Assembly: GCA_021770845.1 (NCBI GenBank)
Contig: JAETQF010000014.1
Location: 1 to 64,000 of the forward strand
DNA length: 64,000 bases
Source: Oscillospiraceae bacterium
Lineage (GTDB): Bacteria > Bacillota > Clostridia > Oscillospirales > Oscillospiraceae
Direction of reading: 5' to 3'
Shown: positions 39,090-47,748 of the stretch, piece after piece
Numbering within the stretch: position 1 is the first letter of the stretch
Layout: every line of letters begins with the position of its first letter
The notes under the pieces: model-generated
Seen by the model: the letters and a program-made list of their open reading frames with translations, nothing else
What the model was told of the DNA's origin: nothing
Database searches by the model: none
Program-made: the position numbers and the translations under genes

Positions 39090-40252
39090 TGGACTACAGC
39101 AGAATTATGTGCCGCAGGGTGCAGGATATCCAGCCCTCCGGCATCCGAAAATACTTTGACCTCCTCCAGGGCATGGAGGGCGGCATCTCCCTGGGCATCG
39201 GGGAGCCCGACTTCCCCACCCCCTGGCACATCCGGGACGCGGGCATCTTCTCCCTGGAGAAGGGCTTCACCAAGTACACCCCCAACGCCGGCCTGTCCGA
39301 TCTGCGCGCCGCCATCTCCCGGTATCTGAAGCGCCGGTTTGACCTGGACTACGCCCCCGTGGGCCAGGTGCTGGTGACGGTGGGGGGCAGCGAGGGCCTG
39401 GATCTCACCTTCCGCGCCCTCATTGAGCCGGGGGACGAGGTGATCATCCCCACCCCCTCCTTCGTGTGCTACGGCCCCCTGGTGTCCATGGCCCACGGCG
39501 TGCCCGTCTATGTGGAGACAAAAGCCGAGCACCAGTTCCGCCTCACCCCGGACGAGCTGCGGGCCGCCATCACCCCCCGCACCAAGGCCCTGGTGCTCCC
39601 CTTCCCCTGCAACCCCACCGGCGGCGTCATGGCCCGGGCGGATCTGGAGGCCCTGGCCGGCGTGCTCCGGGGCACCGATATCATGGTGATCTCCGACGAG
39701 ATCTACGCCGAGCTCACCTACGGCGGGCGGCACGTGTCCATGGCCAACCTGCCGGATATGCACGAGCGCACCGTGGTGGTGAACGGCTTCTCCAAGGCGT
39801 ACTCCATGACGGGCTGGCGGCTGGGCTACGTGTGCGGGCCCAAGCCCCTGATCTCCGCCATGACCAAGCTGCACCAGTACGGCATCATGTCCGCCCCCAC
39901 CACCAGCCAGTACGCCGCCATCGAGGCCCTGGATCACGGGGACGAGGACATCGAGGCCATGCGGGACGAGTACGACGGCCGCCGCCGCTTCCTGGTGGAC
40001 GGCTTCCGCAAGCTGGGGCTGGACTGCTTCGAGCCCCTGGGGGCGTTCTACACCTTCCCCTGCATCCAGTCCACCGGCCTTTCCAGCGAGGCGTTCTGCG
40101 ACCGGTTCCTGGCGGCGGAGAAGGTGGCGGTGATCCCCGGCTCCGCCTTCGGCCCCGGCGGCGAGGGCTACGTCCGGGCCACCTACGCCGCCTCCATGCA
40201 CGACCTGGCGGAGGCGCTGAACCGGCTGGAGCGGTTCCTGAAAACCCTGTAG
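39089..40252 (+). CDS. PLP-dependent class I/II aminotransferase
   Basis: A 387-residue fold-type I enzyme. GIGEPDFPTPWHIRDA and YTPNAGLSDLRAAISRYL open the chain, PCNPTGGV, SDEIYAELTY and NGFSKAYSMTGWRLGY hold the PLP site with the Schiff-base lysine in FSKAY, and VRATYAASMHDLAEAL gives the substrate arginine. The pair with an Lrp regulator is widespread. The substrate (aspartate, aromatic or other) cannot be read from sequence. The TAG stop codon is part of the repeat that starts at 40249. Confidence 0.92.
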   Translation: MDYSRIMCRRVQDIQPSGIRKYFDLLQGMEGGISLGIGEPDFPTPWHIRDAGIFSLEKGFTKYTPNAGLSDLRAAISRYLKRRFDLDYAPVGQVLVTVGGSEGLDLTFRALIEPGDEVIIPTPSFVCYGPLVSMAHGVPVYVETKAEHQFRLTPDELRAAITPRTKALVLPFPCNPTGGVMARADLEALAGVLRGTDIMVISDEIYAELTYGGRHVSMANLPDMHERTVVVNGFSKAYSMTGWRLGYVCGPKPLISAMTKLHQYGIMSAPTTSQYAAIEALDHGDEDIEAMRDEYDGRRRFLVDGFRKLGLDCFEPLGAFYTFPCIQSTGLSSEAFCDRFLAAEKVAVIPGSAFGPGGEGYVRATYAASMHDLAEALNRLERFLKTL

Positions 40253-40371
40253 GGCGCGACGACCCGCATGACAGAAGGCCGGTGAGGACACCGGCCCCTA
40301 CGCAGACAAACCGGAGGTGCGCCCGTAGGGGCCGATGTCCTCATCGGCCTCCCCAATCACAGCACCCCTAC
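40249..40371. repeat. GTAGGG element, compound
   Basis: Starts GTAGGGCGCGACGACC and ends ACCCCTAC. Two hairpins inside: GGCCGGTG-AGGA-CACCGGCC and, after an internal GTAGGG, GGCCGATG-TCCT-CATCGGCC. Supplies the TAG of the aminotransferase gene. Confidence 0.8.
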
Positions 40372-40388
40372 ACGAGAGGAGCATTTAG

Positions 40389-40988
40389 ATGAACATCGTC
40401 TGTTTGGATATGGAGGGCGTCCTGGTTCCCGAGATCTGGATCGCCTTCTCCCAGGCCAGCGGCATCCCGGAGCTGCGCCGCACCACCCGGGACGAGCCCG
40501 ACTACGACAAGCTCATGACCTGGCGCTTAGGCGTGCTGCGTGAGCACGGGCTGGGCCTGAAGGAGATCCAGGCCGTCATCGCCACAATCGACCCCCTCCC
40601 CGGGGCCAGGGAGTTCCTGGACGAGCTGCGCCAACTCACCCAGGTGGTGATTTTAAGCGACACCTTCGAGCAGTTCGCCAAGCCCCTCATGGCCAAGCTG
40701 AACTGGCCCACCCTGTTCTGCAACACCCTGGAGGTGGCAGAGAGCGGCGAGATCACCGGCTACAAAATGCGGTGCGCCAAGTCCAAGCTCACCACGGTGA
40801 AAGCCCTCCAGTCCTGCGGCTTCGACACCATCGCCGCCGGGGACAGCTTCAACGATTTGGCTATGATCCAGGCGGGCAAGGCGGGCTTCCTGTTCAAATC
40901 CACCCCCCAGATCAAGGCGGATTATCCCGACATTCCCGCCTTTGAGGAATTTGACGACCTGCTCCGCGCCATCAAGGCCGCCCTGTAG
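40389..40988 (+). CDS. thrH: Bifunctional phosphoserine phosphatase/homoserine phosphotransferase
   Basis: HAD-fold enzyme of 199 residues that dephosphorylates phosphoserine and can pass the phosphate to homoserine. Motif I is LDMEGVLVPE, motif II ILSDTFEQF, motif III lysine in CAKSKLTTVKAL, and motif IV AAGDSFNDLAMI. ATG after GAGAGGAGC. Its TAG stop codon belongs to the next GTAGGGG element. Confidence 0.93.
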   Translation: MNIVCLDMEGVLVPEIWIAFSQASGIPELRRTTRDEPDYDKLMTWRLGVLREHGLGLKEIQAVIATIDPLPGAREFLDELRQLTQVVILSDTFEQFAKPLMAKLNWPTLFCNTLEVAESGEITGYKMRCAKSKLTTVKALQSCGFDTIAAGDSFNDLAMIQAGKAGFLFKSTPQIKADYPDIPAFEEFDDLLRAIKAAL

Positions 40989-41110
40989 GGGACGGTGTCC
41001 TCACCGTCCCGCGATATCCTGCCGTCCCGCCTTCCCGGATCGCCCCGGCCTTGGCCCTGCAAATACGACACCCCCGCATGACGAGGGCCGATGAGGACAT
41101 CGGCCCCTAC
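40985..41110. repeat. GTAGGG element behind thrH
   Basis: GTAGGGGACGGTG-TCCT-CACCGTCCC at the left, GGGCCGATG-AGGA-CATCGGCCCCTAC at the right, with a GC-rich unpaired middle. Confidence 0.8.
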
Positions 41111-41132
41111 CCAGCGAAAAGAGGTAATTCAT

Positions 41133-42422
41133 ATGGACACCCTGTTTGAAAGCCTCCCCTTCCGCCCCGCCGACATCCTCCTCCCCCAGGACTGCGACTA
41201 CGACAAGTGGTCGGTGGTGGCCTGCGATCAGTACACCTCCCAGCCCGAGTACTGGCAGCGGGTGGAGGAGCGGGTGGGCCGCGCCCCCTCCGCCCTGCGG
41301 CTCATCCTGCCCGAGAGCAGCCTGGACGGCCCCCAGGTGGAGATGGACATTATGGACATCAACGCCACCATGGCCCGGTACGTCCGGGAGGGCCGGTTCA
41401 AGACCCTGCCCGGGGCCCTGATCTACGTGGAGCGCACCCTGGACAACGGCAAGGTGCGCCGGGGGCTGGTGGGCATGGCGGATCTCAAATGCTACGACTA
41501 CGAGCCCGGCTCCGACGCCCTGATCCGGGCCACCGAGGGGGTGGTCATGCCCCGCATCCCGCCCCGGGTGGCGGTGCGGAAGAACGCCCCCATCGAGCTG
41601 CCCCACGCCATGCTGCTCACCGACGACCCCGGCCGCACCGTCATTGAGCCTCTGGCGGCCCAGACCGCCGGTATGGAGCTGCTGTACGACTTCGACCTGA
41701 TGGAGCGGGGGGGCCATCTGAAGGGCTGGCGCTTGGGCGAGGCGCAGCTGGCCCAGGTGGCCGGGGCGCTGTCCGCCCTGGCGGATCCCGCCGCCTTCAA
41801 CGCCCGGTATGGCACGGAGCACCAGCCCGTCATGCTGTTCGCCGTGGGGGACGGCAACCACTCCCTGGCCACCGCCAAGGAGTGCTACGAGCGGCAGAAG
41901 CGGCTCAACCCGCCGGAAAAGTGGGACGGCCTCCCCGCCCGGTTCACCCTGTGCGAGCTGGTGAACCTCCACGACGGCAGCCTGGGGTTCGAGCCCATCC
42001 ACCGGGTGGTGTTCCACACCGAGCCCGACGCCCTGCTGGACGCCCTGATCCGGGCCTTCCCCGGCGCCCGCCGGGGGGCGGGGGCGGTGGAGGACGGCCT
42101 GCCCCTGCGGTACGTGTCCGCCGGGGGGGAGGGCGTGATCACCCTGCCCCGCTCCGCCGCCCATATGCCCGTGGGGGCCCTCCAGGGCTTCCTGGACGAC
42201 TATCTGATGGCCCACAAGGGCCGGGTGGACTACATCCACGGGGAGGCCGTGGCCCGGGAGTTCGCCGCCCGCCCCGGCAACCTGGCCTTCCTCCTGCCCC
42301 CCATGGACAAGCGGGAGCTGTTCCCTACGGTCATACACGAGGGGGCCCTGCCCCGCAAGACCTTCTCCATGGGAGAGCCCCACGACAAGCGGTTCTACCT
42401 GGAGGCCCGGAAGATCCGCTGA
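41133..42422 (+). CDS. DUF1015 family protein
   Basis: A 429-residue protein of the DUF1015 family. The family blocks are PQDCDYDKWSVVACDQYTSQP at the start, FAVGDGNHSLATAKECYE in the middle, and FLLPPMDKRELFPTVIHEGALPRKTFSMGEPHDKRFYLEARKI at the end. DUF1015 genes lie near serine biosynthesis genes in many bacteria, and here thrH (phosphoserine phosphatase) is next to it, so a role in serine metabolism is a fair inference. ATG after AGAGGTAATTC. Confidence 0.85.
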   Translation: MDTLFESLPFRPADILLPQDCDYDKWSVVACDQYTSQPEYWQRVEERVGRAPSALRLILPESSLDGPQVEMDIMDINATMARYVREGRFKTLPGALIYVERTLDNGKVRRGLVGMADLKCYDYEPGSDALIRATEGVVMPRIPPRVAVRKNAPIELPHAMLLTDDPGRTVIEPLAAQTAGMELLYDFDLMERGGHLKGWRLGEAQLAQVAGALSALADPAAFNARYGTEHQPVMLFAVGDGNHSLATAKECYERQKRLNPPEKWDGLPARFTLCELVNLHDGSLGFEPIHRVVFHTEPDALLDALIRAFPGARRGAGAVEDGLPLRYVSAGGEGVITLPRSAAHMPVGALQGFLDDYLMAHKGRVDYIHGEAVAREFAARPGNLAFLLPPMDKRELFPTVIHEGALPRKTFSMGEPHDKRFYLEARKIR

Positions 42423-42577
42423 GCTCCGCGCCTCCCGCCCCCCGTCCCCGGCGCGGCTTCCGCCCGGACGCCGGGGGGCGCCTCTGTTCACAAATTATTA
42501 AATAGACTTTTTCCCTGGCTTGTGCTAAACTGTATAAGATTGTATCAGATTATGGACGGAACACAGGAGGGATGGCC

Positions 42578-43300
42578 GTGCGGGTGGACGTGCTGGGTGT
42601 GGCCTTTGACAATGTGACCCTGGACGAGGCGGTGGAGCGGGCCATGGCCCTGCTGGAGGAGGACGGCCCCCATCTGGCCGCCACCCCCAACCCGGAGATC
42701 GTCCAGTGCGCCGGAAAGGATCCCGAGTACGCCCGGATCCTGGCGGACGCCGATCTGGTCATACCCGACGGGATCGGCATCATCCACGCCGCCAAAATCC
42801 TGGGCCGCCCCCTGAAGGGCCGGGTGCCCGGCATCGACTTCGCCTCCGCCCTCATGGGCCGCATGGCGGAGACGGGCAGGCGGCTGTTCCTGCTGGGGGC
42901 CGCCCCCGGCGTGGCGGAGCAGGCCGCCGCCAACCTCCAGGCCGCCCACCCCGGGCTTGTGATCTGCGGCACCCACGACGGCTACTTCAAAGAGGACGGC
43001 CCGGTGGCGCGGAAGATCCGGGACGCCCGGGCGGACGTGGTGTTCGTGTGCCTGGGCTTCCCCAAGCAGGAGAAGTGGATCGCCGCCCACGGGGCGGAGA
43101 CGGGGGCCCGGCTGCTCATCGGCCTGGGCGGCTCCCTGGACGTGTTCGCCGGCAAGGTGGAGCGGGCCCCGGAGCAGTTCCAGAAGCTGGGGCTGGAGTG
43201 GCTCTACCGGCTGATGAAGCAGCCCTCCCGGGCGGGCCGGATGGCCAAGCTGCCCCTGTTCCTGGCGTCGGCGGCGGGGGCCCGGATCCGCGGGAAATAG
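42578..43300 (+). CDS. WecG/TagA/CpsF family glycosyltransferase
   Basis: A 240-residue membrane-associated glycosyltransferase of the group that makes teichoic acid linkage units or enterobacterial common antigen. TPNPEIVQCAGKDPEYARIL, ADLVIPDGIGII, GIDFASALMG, FLLGAAPGVAEQAAANL and FVCLGFPKQEKWI are the family blocks. The GTG at 42578 is chosen because AGGAGG is 7 bases before it; the ATG at 42572 is too close. Confidence 0.92.
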   Translation: MRVDVLGVAFDNVTLDEAVERAMALLEEDGPHLAATPNPEIVQCAGKDPEYARILADADLVIPDGIGIIHAAKILGRPLKGRVPGIDFASALMGRMAETGRRLFLLGAAPGVAEQAAANLQAAHPGLVICGTHDGYFKEDGPVARKIRDARADVVFVCLGFPKQEKWIAAHGAETGARLLIGLGGSLDVFAGKVERAPEQFQKLGLEWLYRLMKQPSRAGRMAKLPLFLASAAGARIRGK

Positions 43301-43340
43301 ACGTTTACAAGATGATATCATGTGGAGAGGTGGAACCGGA

Positions 43341-43898
43341 ATGGTTTATATTCTGCTGGGCGAAGGCTTTGAGGAGGCCGAGGCCCTGGTGACGGCGGAC
43401 GTGCTGCGCCGGGCCGACGCGGCCGTGGCCCTGACGGGCATCGGCGGGGACTTTGTCACCGGATCCCACGGCATCACAGTGAAGGCCGACCTGTCCGTGG
43501 ACAGCGTCACGCTGGAGGCGGGCGATATGGTGGTGCTCCCCGGCGGCATGGGGGGCGTGGCCTCCATGGAGAACAGCGCCGCCGCCATGGCCCTGATCCG
43601 TCAGGCGGCAGGCGATCCCGAGATCTGGCTGGCCGCCATCTGCGCCGCCCCCACCCTGCTGGCCCGGGCGGGCCTGCTGCCCAAGGGCGTGCCCTGCGTG
43701 TGCTACCCCGGCATGGAGGGGGAGCTGGTCCAGGCAGGCGCCGTCCCCCGGATGGACGAGCCGGTGGTGATCCAGGGCAGGCTGATCACCAGCCAGGCCC
43801 CCGGCACCGCCTTTGACTTCGCCCTGGCTCTGGTGGAGCAGCTGGCGGGCATTCCCACCGCCTGCCGCCTCCACACCGACCTGCACTACGGCGCATGA
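43341..43898 (+). CDS. DJ-1/PfpI family protein
   Basis: A 185-residue flavodoxin-like protein of the DJ-1 group (glyoxalase III or deglycase type). The nucleophile cysteine is in AAICAAPTLLARAG, the conserved glutamate in LLGEGFEEAEAL, and LPGGMGGVA is the oxyanion-side loop. ATG at 43341. It overlaps the next gene by 4 bp (ATGA). Confidence 0.92.
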   Translation: MVYILLGEGFEEAEALVTADVLRRADAAVALTGIGGDFVTGSHGITVKADLSVDSVTLEAGDMVVLPGGMGGVASMENSAAAMALIRQAAGDPEIWLAAICAAPTLLARAGLLPKGVPCVCYPGMEGELVQAGAVPRMDEPVVIQGRLITSQAPGTAFDFALALVEQLAGIPTACRLHTDLHYGA

Positions 43899-44422
43899 CG
43901 GTCAAGGAGCGCAAGGAGGAGCTGCGCCGCCACGCCGCCGCCCTGCCCCAGGTGGAGGCGGGGGCGCTGTTTGAGCGGTTCCTGGCCCTCCCCCAGGTGG
44001 AGCAGGCAGGCACCGTGATGGCCTTTTACGGCACCGGCCGGGAGCCGGACACCGTGCCCCTGATCCGGGCCCTGCTGGATATGGGCAAGCGGGTGGCCCT
44101 GCCGGTGGTGCTGCCCCACCGGGGCATGGAGGCCCGGCAGGTGCTGGAGCTGGATCGGCTTGTCCCCAACCGGTTCGGCATCCCCGAGCCGGACGAGGGC
44201 TGCCCCGTCATCCCCAAGGGGGAGATTGAGACGGCCCTGATCCCCCATCTCATGTGCGACCGGGAGGGCTACCGCCTGGGCTGGGGCGGGGGGTATTACG
44301 ACCGCTGGCTGGTGGACTTCCCCGGCTATACGGTGTGCGTGTGCCGCCCCGGCCGGCTGGTGGAGCATATGCCCCGGGAGGAGTTCGATGTGCCGGTGAA
44401 GCTCGTCCTGATTGAGGAATAA
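43895..44422 (+). CDS. 5-formyltetrahydrofolate cyclo-ligase
   Basis: Converts 5-formyl-THF to 5,10-methenyl-THF with ATP. The 175-residue protein shows EERKEELRRHAAALP near the start and the nucleotide-binding GYRLGWGGGYYDRWL, with the PRxxR-type middle region PHLMCDREGYRLG. The ATG overlaps the DJ-1 stop codon. Confidence 0.92.
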   Translation: MTVKERKEELRRHAAALPQVEAGALFERFLALPQVEQAGTVMAFYGTGREPDTVPLIRALLDMGKRVALPVVLPHRGMEARQVLELDRLVPNRFGIPEPDEGCPVIPKGEIETALIPHLMCDREGYRLGWGGGYYDRWLVDFPGYTVCVCRPGRLVEHMPREEFDVPVKLVLIEE

Positions 44423-44425
44423 CGG

Positions 44426-44451
44426 GGGCGGAGGGCTTGCGCCCTCCGCCC
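44426..44451 (+). terminator. Terminator of the DJ-1/folate operon
   Basis: Stem GGGCGGAGGGC / GCCCTCCGCCC with a loop of TTGC type; the T-run is weak. Confidence 0.65.
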
Positions 44452-44733
44452 GATTGGGTACTTTTACCGGCACAGGCGGCGCCGGACGGCCTCCGGCTGC
44501 CGGGAGTCCCGTCCGGGCCCCAGCTTGCGGCGGCAGTTTTCGCGCTTCGCCTGTTCGCGTCGCGGTTCTAAGCTCTCCGGCCTTGCCCCGCGGCGTTGTC
44601 ACGCTGCGCGCCCTCCGCGACGGCGCCTAAGCCCCTCCGACTTCGCAAAAACCCGCCGGGGCCTGCGGCCCCTCTGGGTTTTCGCTCCGCTCCGGGTCTT
44701 AGTCACCTGCTCCCGGGCGCTCCGCGCTTCTGG
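44452..44733. other. GC-rich non-coding region with repeated modules
   Basis: A 280-bp stretch without a convincing gene. CTAAGCTCTCCGG (44568) and CTAAGCCCCTCCG (44627) recur 59 bp apart in a similar setting, and a hairpin with arms AAAACCC and GGGTTTT around a second stem CGGGGCC / GGCCCC lies between 44.64 and 44.69 kb. The frames here have the bias of shadow frames. Confidence 0.4.
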
Positions 44734-44940
44734 TTAGCAGCAGCCGTCGTTGCAGCCGCAGTTGTTGTTGCCGCAGCCACAGCCGCAGCCGTTGTTGTTC
44801 CCGCCACAGCAGCAGCAGCAGCAACCGTTGTTGTTGCCGCCCCAGCTGTTCCCGTTGCCGCAGCAGCAGCACAGCAGGAGGATCAGGATGATGATCCACC
44901 AGCAGCCCCCGCCGAAACCACCATTGTTACCACAACACAT
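44734..44940 (-). CDS. Cysteine/asparagine/glycine-rich mini-protein
   Basis: A 68-residue protein with 20 cysteines. It starts MCCGNNGGFGGGCWW, has one hydrophobic helix (IIILILLL) ended by four cysteines, and then runs of C, G and N such as GGNNNGCCCCCC and GCGCGCGNNNCGC. Similar small proteins in clostridial genomes are labelled chorion-class high-cysteine (HCB) protein. A good ribosome site (GAGGTGAC) precedes the ATG. The hydrophobic helix suggests a membrane or spore-coat location; metal binding or disulfide cross-linking is possible. No function is known. Confidence 0.75.
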   Translation of the reverse strand: MCCGNNGGFGGGCWWIIILILLLCCCCGNGNSWGGNNNGCCCCCCGGNNNGCGCGCGNNNCGCNDGCC

Positions 44941-44967
44941 GATTTTGTCACCTCACTGAAGATTTGT

Positions 44968-45059
44968 CCGGTCTCGGAGACCGGCCCGGTCGCCGCCGCC
45001 CCCGGCGGCGATCGGGGCGGGCCCCGTACACCTGAAACTTGCCCGGTCTCGGAGACCGG
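44968..45059. promoter_or_regulatory. Pair of identical palindromes
   Basis: CCGGTCTC-G-GAGACCGG occurs at 44968-44984 and again, unchanged, at 45043-45059. They lie in the 299-bp gap between the divergent cysteine-rich and mltG genes. The copies are 75 bp apart (about seven helical turns), as for a looping repressor. The rest of the gap (to 45239) holds CGCCGCC / GGCGGCG hairpins and the mltG ribosome site. Confidence 0.55.
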
Positions 45060-45239
45060 CTCGGACGTCGGGTTCTCCCGGCGCCGGAGCGGATCCTCGA
45101 AGCCGACGGGCCCGGCGGCCGGTTTGGCTTCCGTTCCCGTTTCTGGGTCATACTATGCGGCGGGCGGGAAAGGGGTTCCCGCCGCCCCAACCCCCGGGTT
45201 TTCCCCGGGCCATCCCATCCTATGCAAGGAGTGAAGCAA

Positions 45240-46484
45240 ATGGCAGAAGGCAGACGCGCCGCCCCCCGGGGGTCAGGCGACCGCGGCCGCTCCCAGCGCA
45301 GCCAGAGCGGCCGGGAGCGCTATGATTACGACCGCCCCGAGCGCGGCCAGAGCAGCCAGTCCCCCTCCCAGCGCCGTCCCCGGCGCTCCTCCCGGCTGAA
45401 GCGCAGCGCCGGAGCCCGGGTGGCCGGGGCCTTTTTGTACGTGCTGCTGGTCATCGGCCTGTCCGCGATCCTGGCCACCCTGGGCTGGGTGTGGGCCTGC
45501 GACCTGCTGGGGCTGAACAAGGAGGCGGTGTCGGTGGAGATCACCATCGACGAGAACACCCAGTTCAGCCAGGTGGTGGACACCCTGGAGCAGAAGGGCC
45601 TCATCGAGTACAAGTTCCTGTTCAAGCTCTACGCCTGGTTCTCCCACGCCGAGGACAAGATCGCCCCGGGCACCTACACCCTGGACACCGAGATGGACTA
45701 CCGGGCGCTGGTGTCCAACATGGGCTCGTCGTCCACCACCCGGAAGACCATCGACCTCACTATCCCCGAGGGCTACACCATCGACCAGCTTTTCGAGCTG
45801 CTGGATAAACGGGGGGTGGCCTCGGTGGACAGGCTCCGGGATATGTCCGCCAACTGGGACTACGCCTTCGACTGGCTCCGGGACGTCCCCCTGGGGGACT
45901 ACCACCGGCTGGAGGGCTACCTGTTCCCGGACACCTACACCTTTGAGCTGGGGGAGAATCCCAAGTACGTGCTCAACAAGATGCTGGTGAACTTCGACGC
46001 CAAGATGGATCAGTATCTGGATCGCTTCGCCGGGGAGGGGGAGAATGCCCCCGCCTACTCCCTCCACGACATCGTCACCATCGCCTCCCTCATCGAGAAG
46101 GAGACGGACGGCACCAACACCGAGGAGCGCAGCGACTACCGCCAGATCTCCTCCGTCATCTACAACCGCCTGGAGCACCCGGAGGCGGAGACGGTGGGCC
46201 TGCTCCAGATCGACGCCACCCTGGTGTATCTCAACGGCGGCAAGGTGCCCACCGAGGCGGACAAGGCCATCGACTCCCCCTACAACACCTACAAGTACGC
46301 GGGCCTGCCCAAGGGGCCCATCTCCAACCCGGGCATGACCTCCCTGCTGGCCGCCATGGATCCGGACAGCACCAACTACTATTACTACGCCCTGAACCCG
46401 GAGACGAAGCAGCACGAGTACAGCCGCACCCTGGCGGAGCACCAGGCCAAGCTGGACAAATTCGCCGCCGCCGGCAATGGGTAA
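45240..46484 (+). CDS. mltG: Endolytic murein transglycosylase
   Basis: Cleaves nascent peptidoglycan strands within the membrane-near region. The 414-residue protein has a long basic, arginine-rich cytoplasmic tail (about residues 1-60), one membrane helix (about 64-86), a LysM-like domain (about 95-180; ITIDENTQFSQVVDTLEQKGLIE, TIPEGYTIDQLFELL) and the catalytic domain with E286 in ASLIEKET, followed by LLQIDATLVYL and YNTYKYAGLPKGPISNPG. ATG after AAGGAGTG. It is followed directly by a U32 peptidase, as yrrL and yrrN/yrrO are grouped in Bacillus. Confidence 0.93.
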   Translation: MAEGRRAAPRGSGDRGRSQRSQSGRERYDYDRPERGQSSQSPSQRRPRRSSRLKRSAGARVAGAFLYVLLVIGLSAILATLGWVWACDLLGLNKEAVSVEITIDENTQFSQVVDTLEQKGLIEYKFLFKLYAWFSHAEDKIAPGTYTLDTEMDYRALVSNMGSSSTTRKTIDLTIPEGYTIDQLFELLDKRGVASVDRLRDMSANWDYAFDWLRDVPLGDYHRLEGYLFPDTYTFELGENPKYVLNKMLVNFDAKMDQYLDRFAGEGENAPAYSLHDIVTIASLIEKETDGTNTEERSDYRQISSVIYNRLEHPEAETVGLLQIDATLVYLNGGKVPTEADKAIDSPYNTYKYAGLPKGPISNPGMTSLLAAMDPDSTNYYYYALNPETKQHEYSRTLAEHQAKLDKFAAAGNG

Positions 46485-47688
46485 GCCGGAGCTGCTCTCC
46501 CCCGCCGGGGATCGGGAGCGGCTGGACATGGCCCTGGCCTACGGGGCGGACGCGGTGTATCTGGCCGGGGACGCCTTCGGGATGCGGGCCTTCGCCGGCA
46601 ACTTCGACCGGGACGGGCTGGCGGAGGCGGTACGGCTTGCCCACGCCCGGGGCGTGCGGGTGCACGTCACCTGCAACACCCTGGCCCGGAACGACGAGGC
46701 GGCCCGCCTGCCCGAGTACCTGGAATACCTGGACGCCATCGGGGCGGACGCGGTCATCGCCGCCGGGGTGGACGTGCTGGCCCTGTGCCGGCGGCACGCC
46801 CCCCGCGTCCAGGTGCATATGTCCACCCAGACCGGCATCACCAACTACGAGATGGCCCGGGTGTGGCATGAGCTGGGGGCCTCCCGGGTGATCCTGGCCC
46901 GGGAGCTGTCCCTGGACGAGGTGGCGGAGATCTGCGCCAGGGCCCCCCGGGGGCTGGAGGTGGAGTGCTTTGTCCACGGGGCCATGTGCGTGTCCTGGTC
47001 GGGGCGGTGCCTGCTGTCCAACTATATGACCGGGCGGGACGCGGCCCGGGGCGCCTGCGCCCAGCCCTGTCGCTACAAGTACGCCCTGATGGAGGAGAAG
47101 CGCCCCGGGGAATATTTCCCCGTGTTCGAGGAGGACGGGGGCACCTTCATCCTCAACAGCCGGGATATGTGCATGATCGACCACATCCCGGAGCTGATGG
47201 CGGCGGGGGTGCACTCGCTGAAGATCGAGGGCCGGGCCAAGAGCGCCTACTACGCCGCCATGACCACCGCCGCCTACCGCCACGCCGTGGACGCGGCGGC
47301 AGTGGGCAGGCCGCTGGAGCCCGTCTGGCGCGCCGAGGTGGACAAGGTGAGCCACCGGCACTACTCCACCGGCTTCTGGTTCGGGCAGCCCGGGCAGTAC
47401 ACCCAGGACGCCCGGTACATCCGGGACTGGCAGGTGCTGGCGGTGGTGCTGGCCTGCGATGACGAGGGGAACGCCCTGCTGTCCCTGCGGAACAAGTTTG
47501 CCGCCGGGGACGAGGTCGAGGTGGTGGGGCCGGACGTGGCCGCCTTCCCCATGACCGCCCCTATGATGGAAGATCCGGACGGCCTGCCCTTGGCGGAGCC
47601 CCGCCACCCCCGGATGGAGTTTCGCATGAGGCTGCCCCGGGCGATGCCGCCCCTGTCCATCGTCCGGGCCTGCCGCCCAAGCTCGTAA
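46477..47688 (+). CDS. U32 family peptidase/tRNA hydroxylation protein
   Basis: A 403-residue protein of the U32 group, whose members TrhP and RlhA hydroxylate RNA. ELLSPAGDRERLDMALAYGADAVYL opens the chain, VHMSTQTGITN follows, and the cysteines of ECFVHGAMCVSWSGRCLLSNYMTGRDAARGACAQPCRYKY are the iron-sulfur and signature block. The position behind mltG matches the Bacillus yrrL-trhP order, so tRNA wobble uridine hydroxylation is the best guess. It overlaps mltG by 8 bp. Confidence 0.9.
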   Translation: MGKPELLSPAGDRERLDMALAYGADAVYLAGDAFGMRAFAGNFDRDGLAEAVRLAHARGVRVHVTCNTLARNDEAARLPEYLEYLDAIGADAVIAAGVDVLALCRRHAPRVQVHMSTQTGITNYEMARVWHELGASRVILARELSLDEVAEICARAPRGLEVECFVHGAMCVSWSGRCLLSNYMTGRDAARGACAQPCRYKYALMEEKRPGEYFPVFEEDGGTFILNSRDMCMIDHIPELMAAGVHSLKIEGRAKSAYYAAMTTAAYRHAVDAAAVGRPLEPVWRAEVDKVSHRHYSTGFWFGQPGQYTQDARYIRDWQVLAVVLACDDEGNALLSLRNKFAAGDEVEVVGPDVAAFPMTAPMMEDPDGLPLAEPRHPRMEFRMRLPRAMPPLSIVRACRPSS

Positions 47689-47697
47689 CCAAACTTA

Positions 47698-47730
47698 AAC
47701 TGCCTGGGCGTACCGTCCAGGCAGTTTTCA
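47698..47730 (+). terminator. Terminator of mltG-U32
   Basis: Stem AAACTGCCTGG / CCAGGCAGTTTT with a 9-nt loop. Confidence 0.75.
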
Positions 47731-47748
47731 AACAGAGGAGGAACCCAC

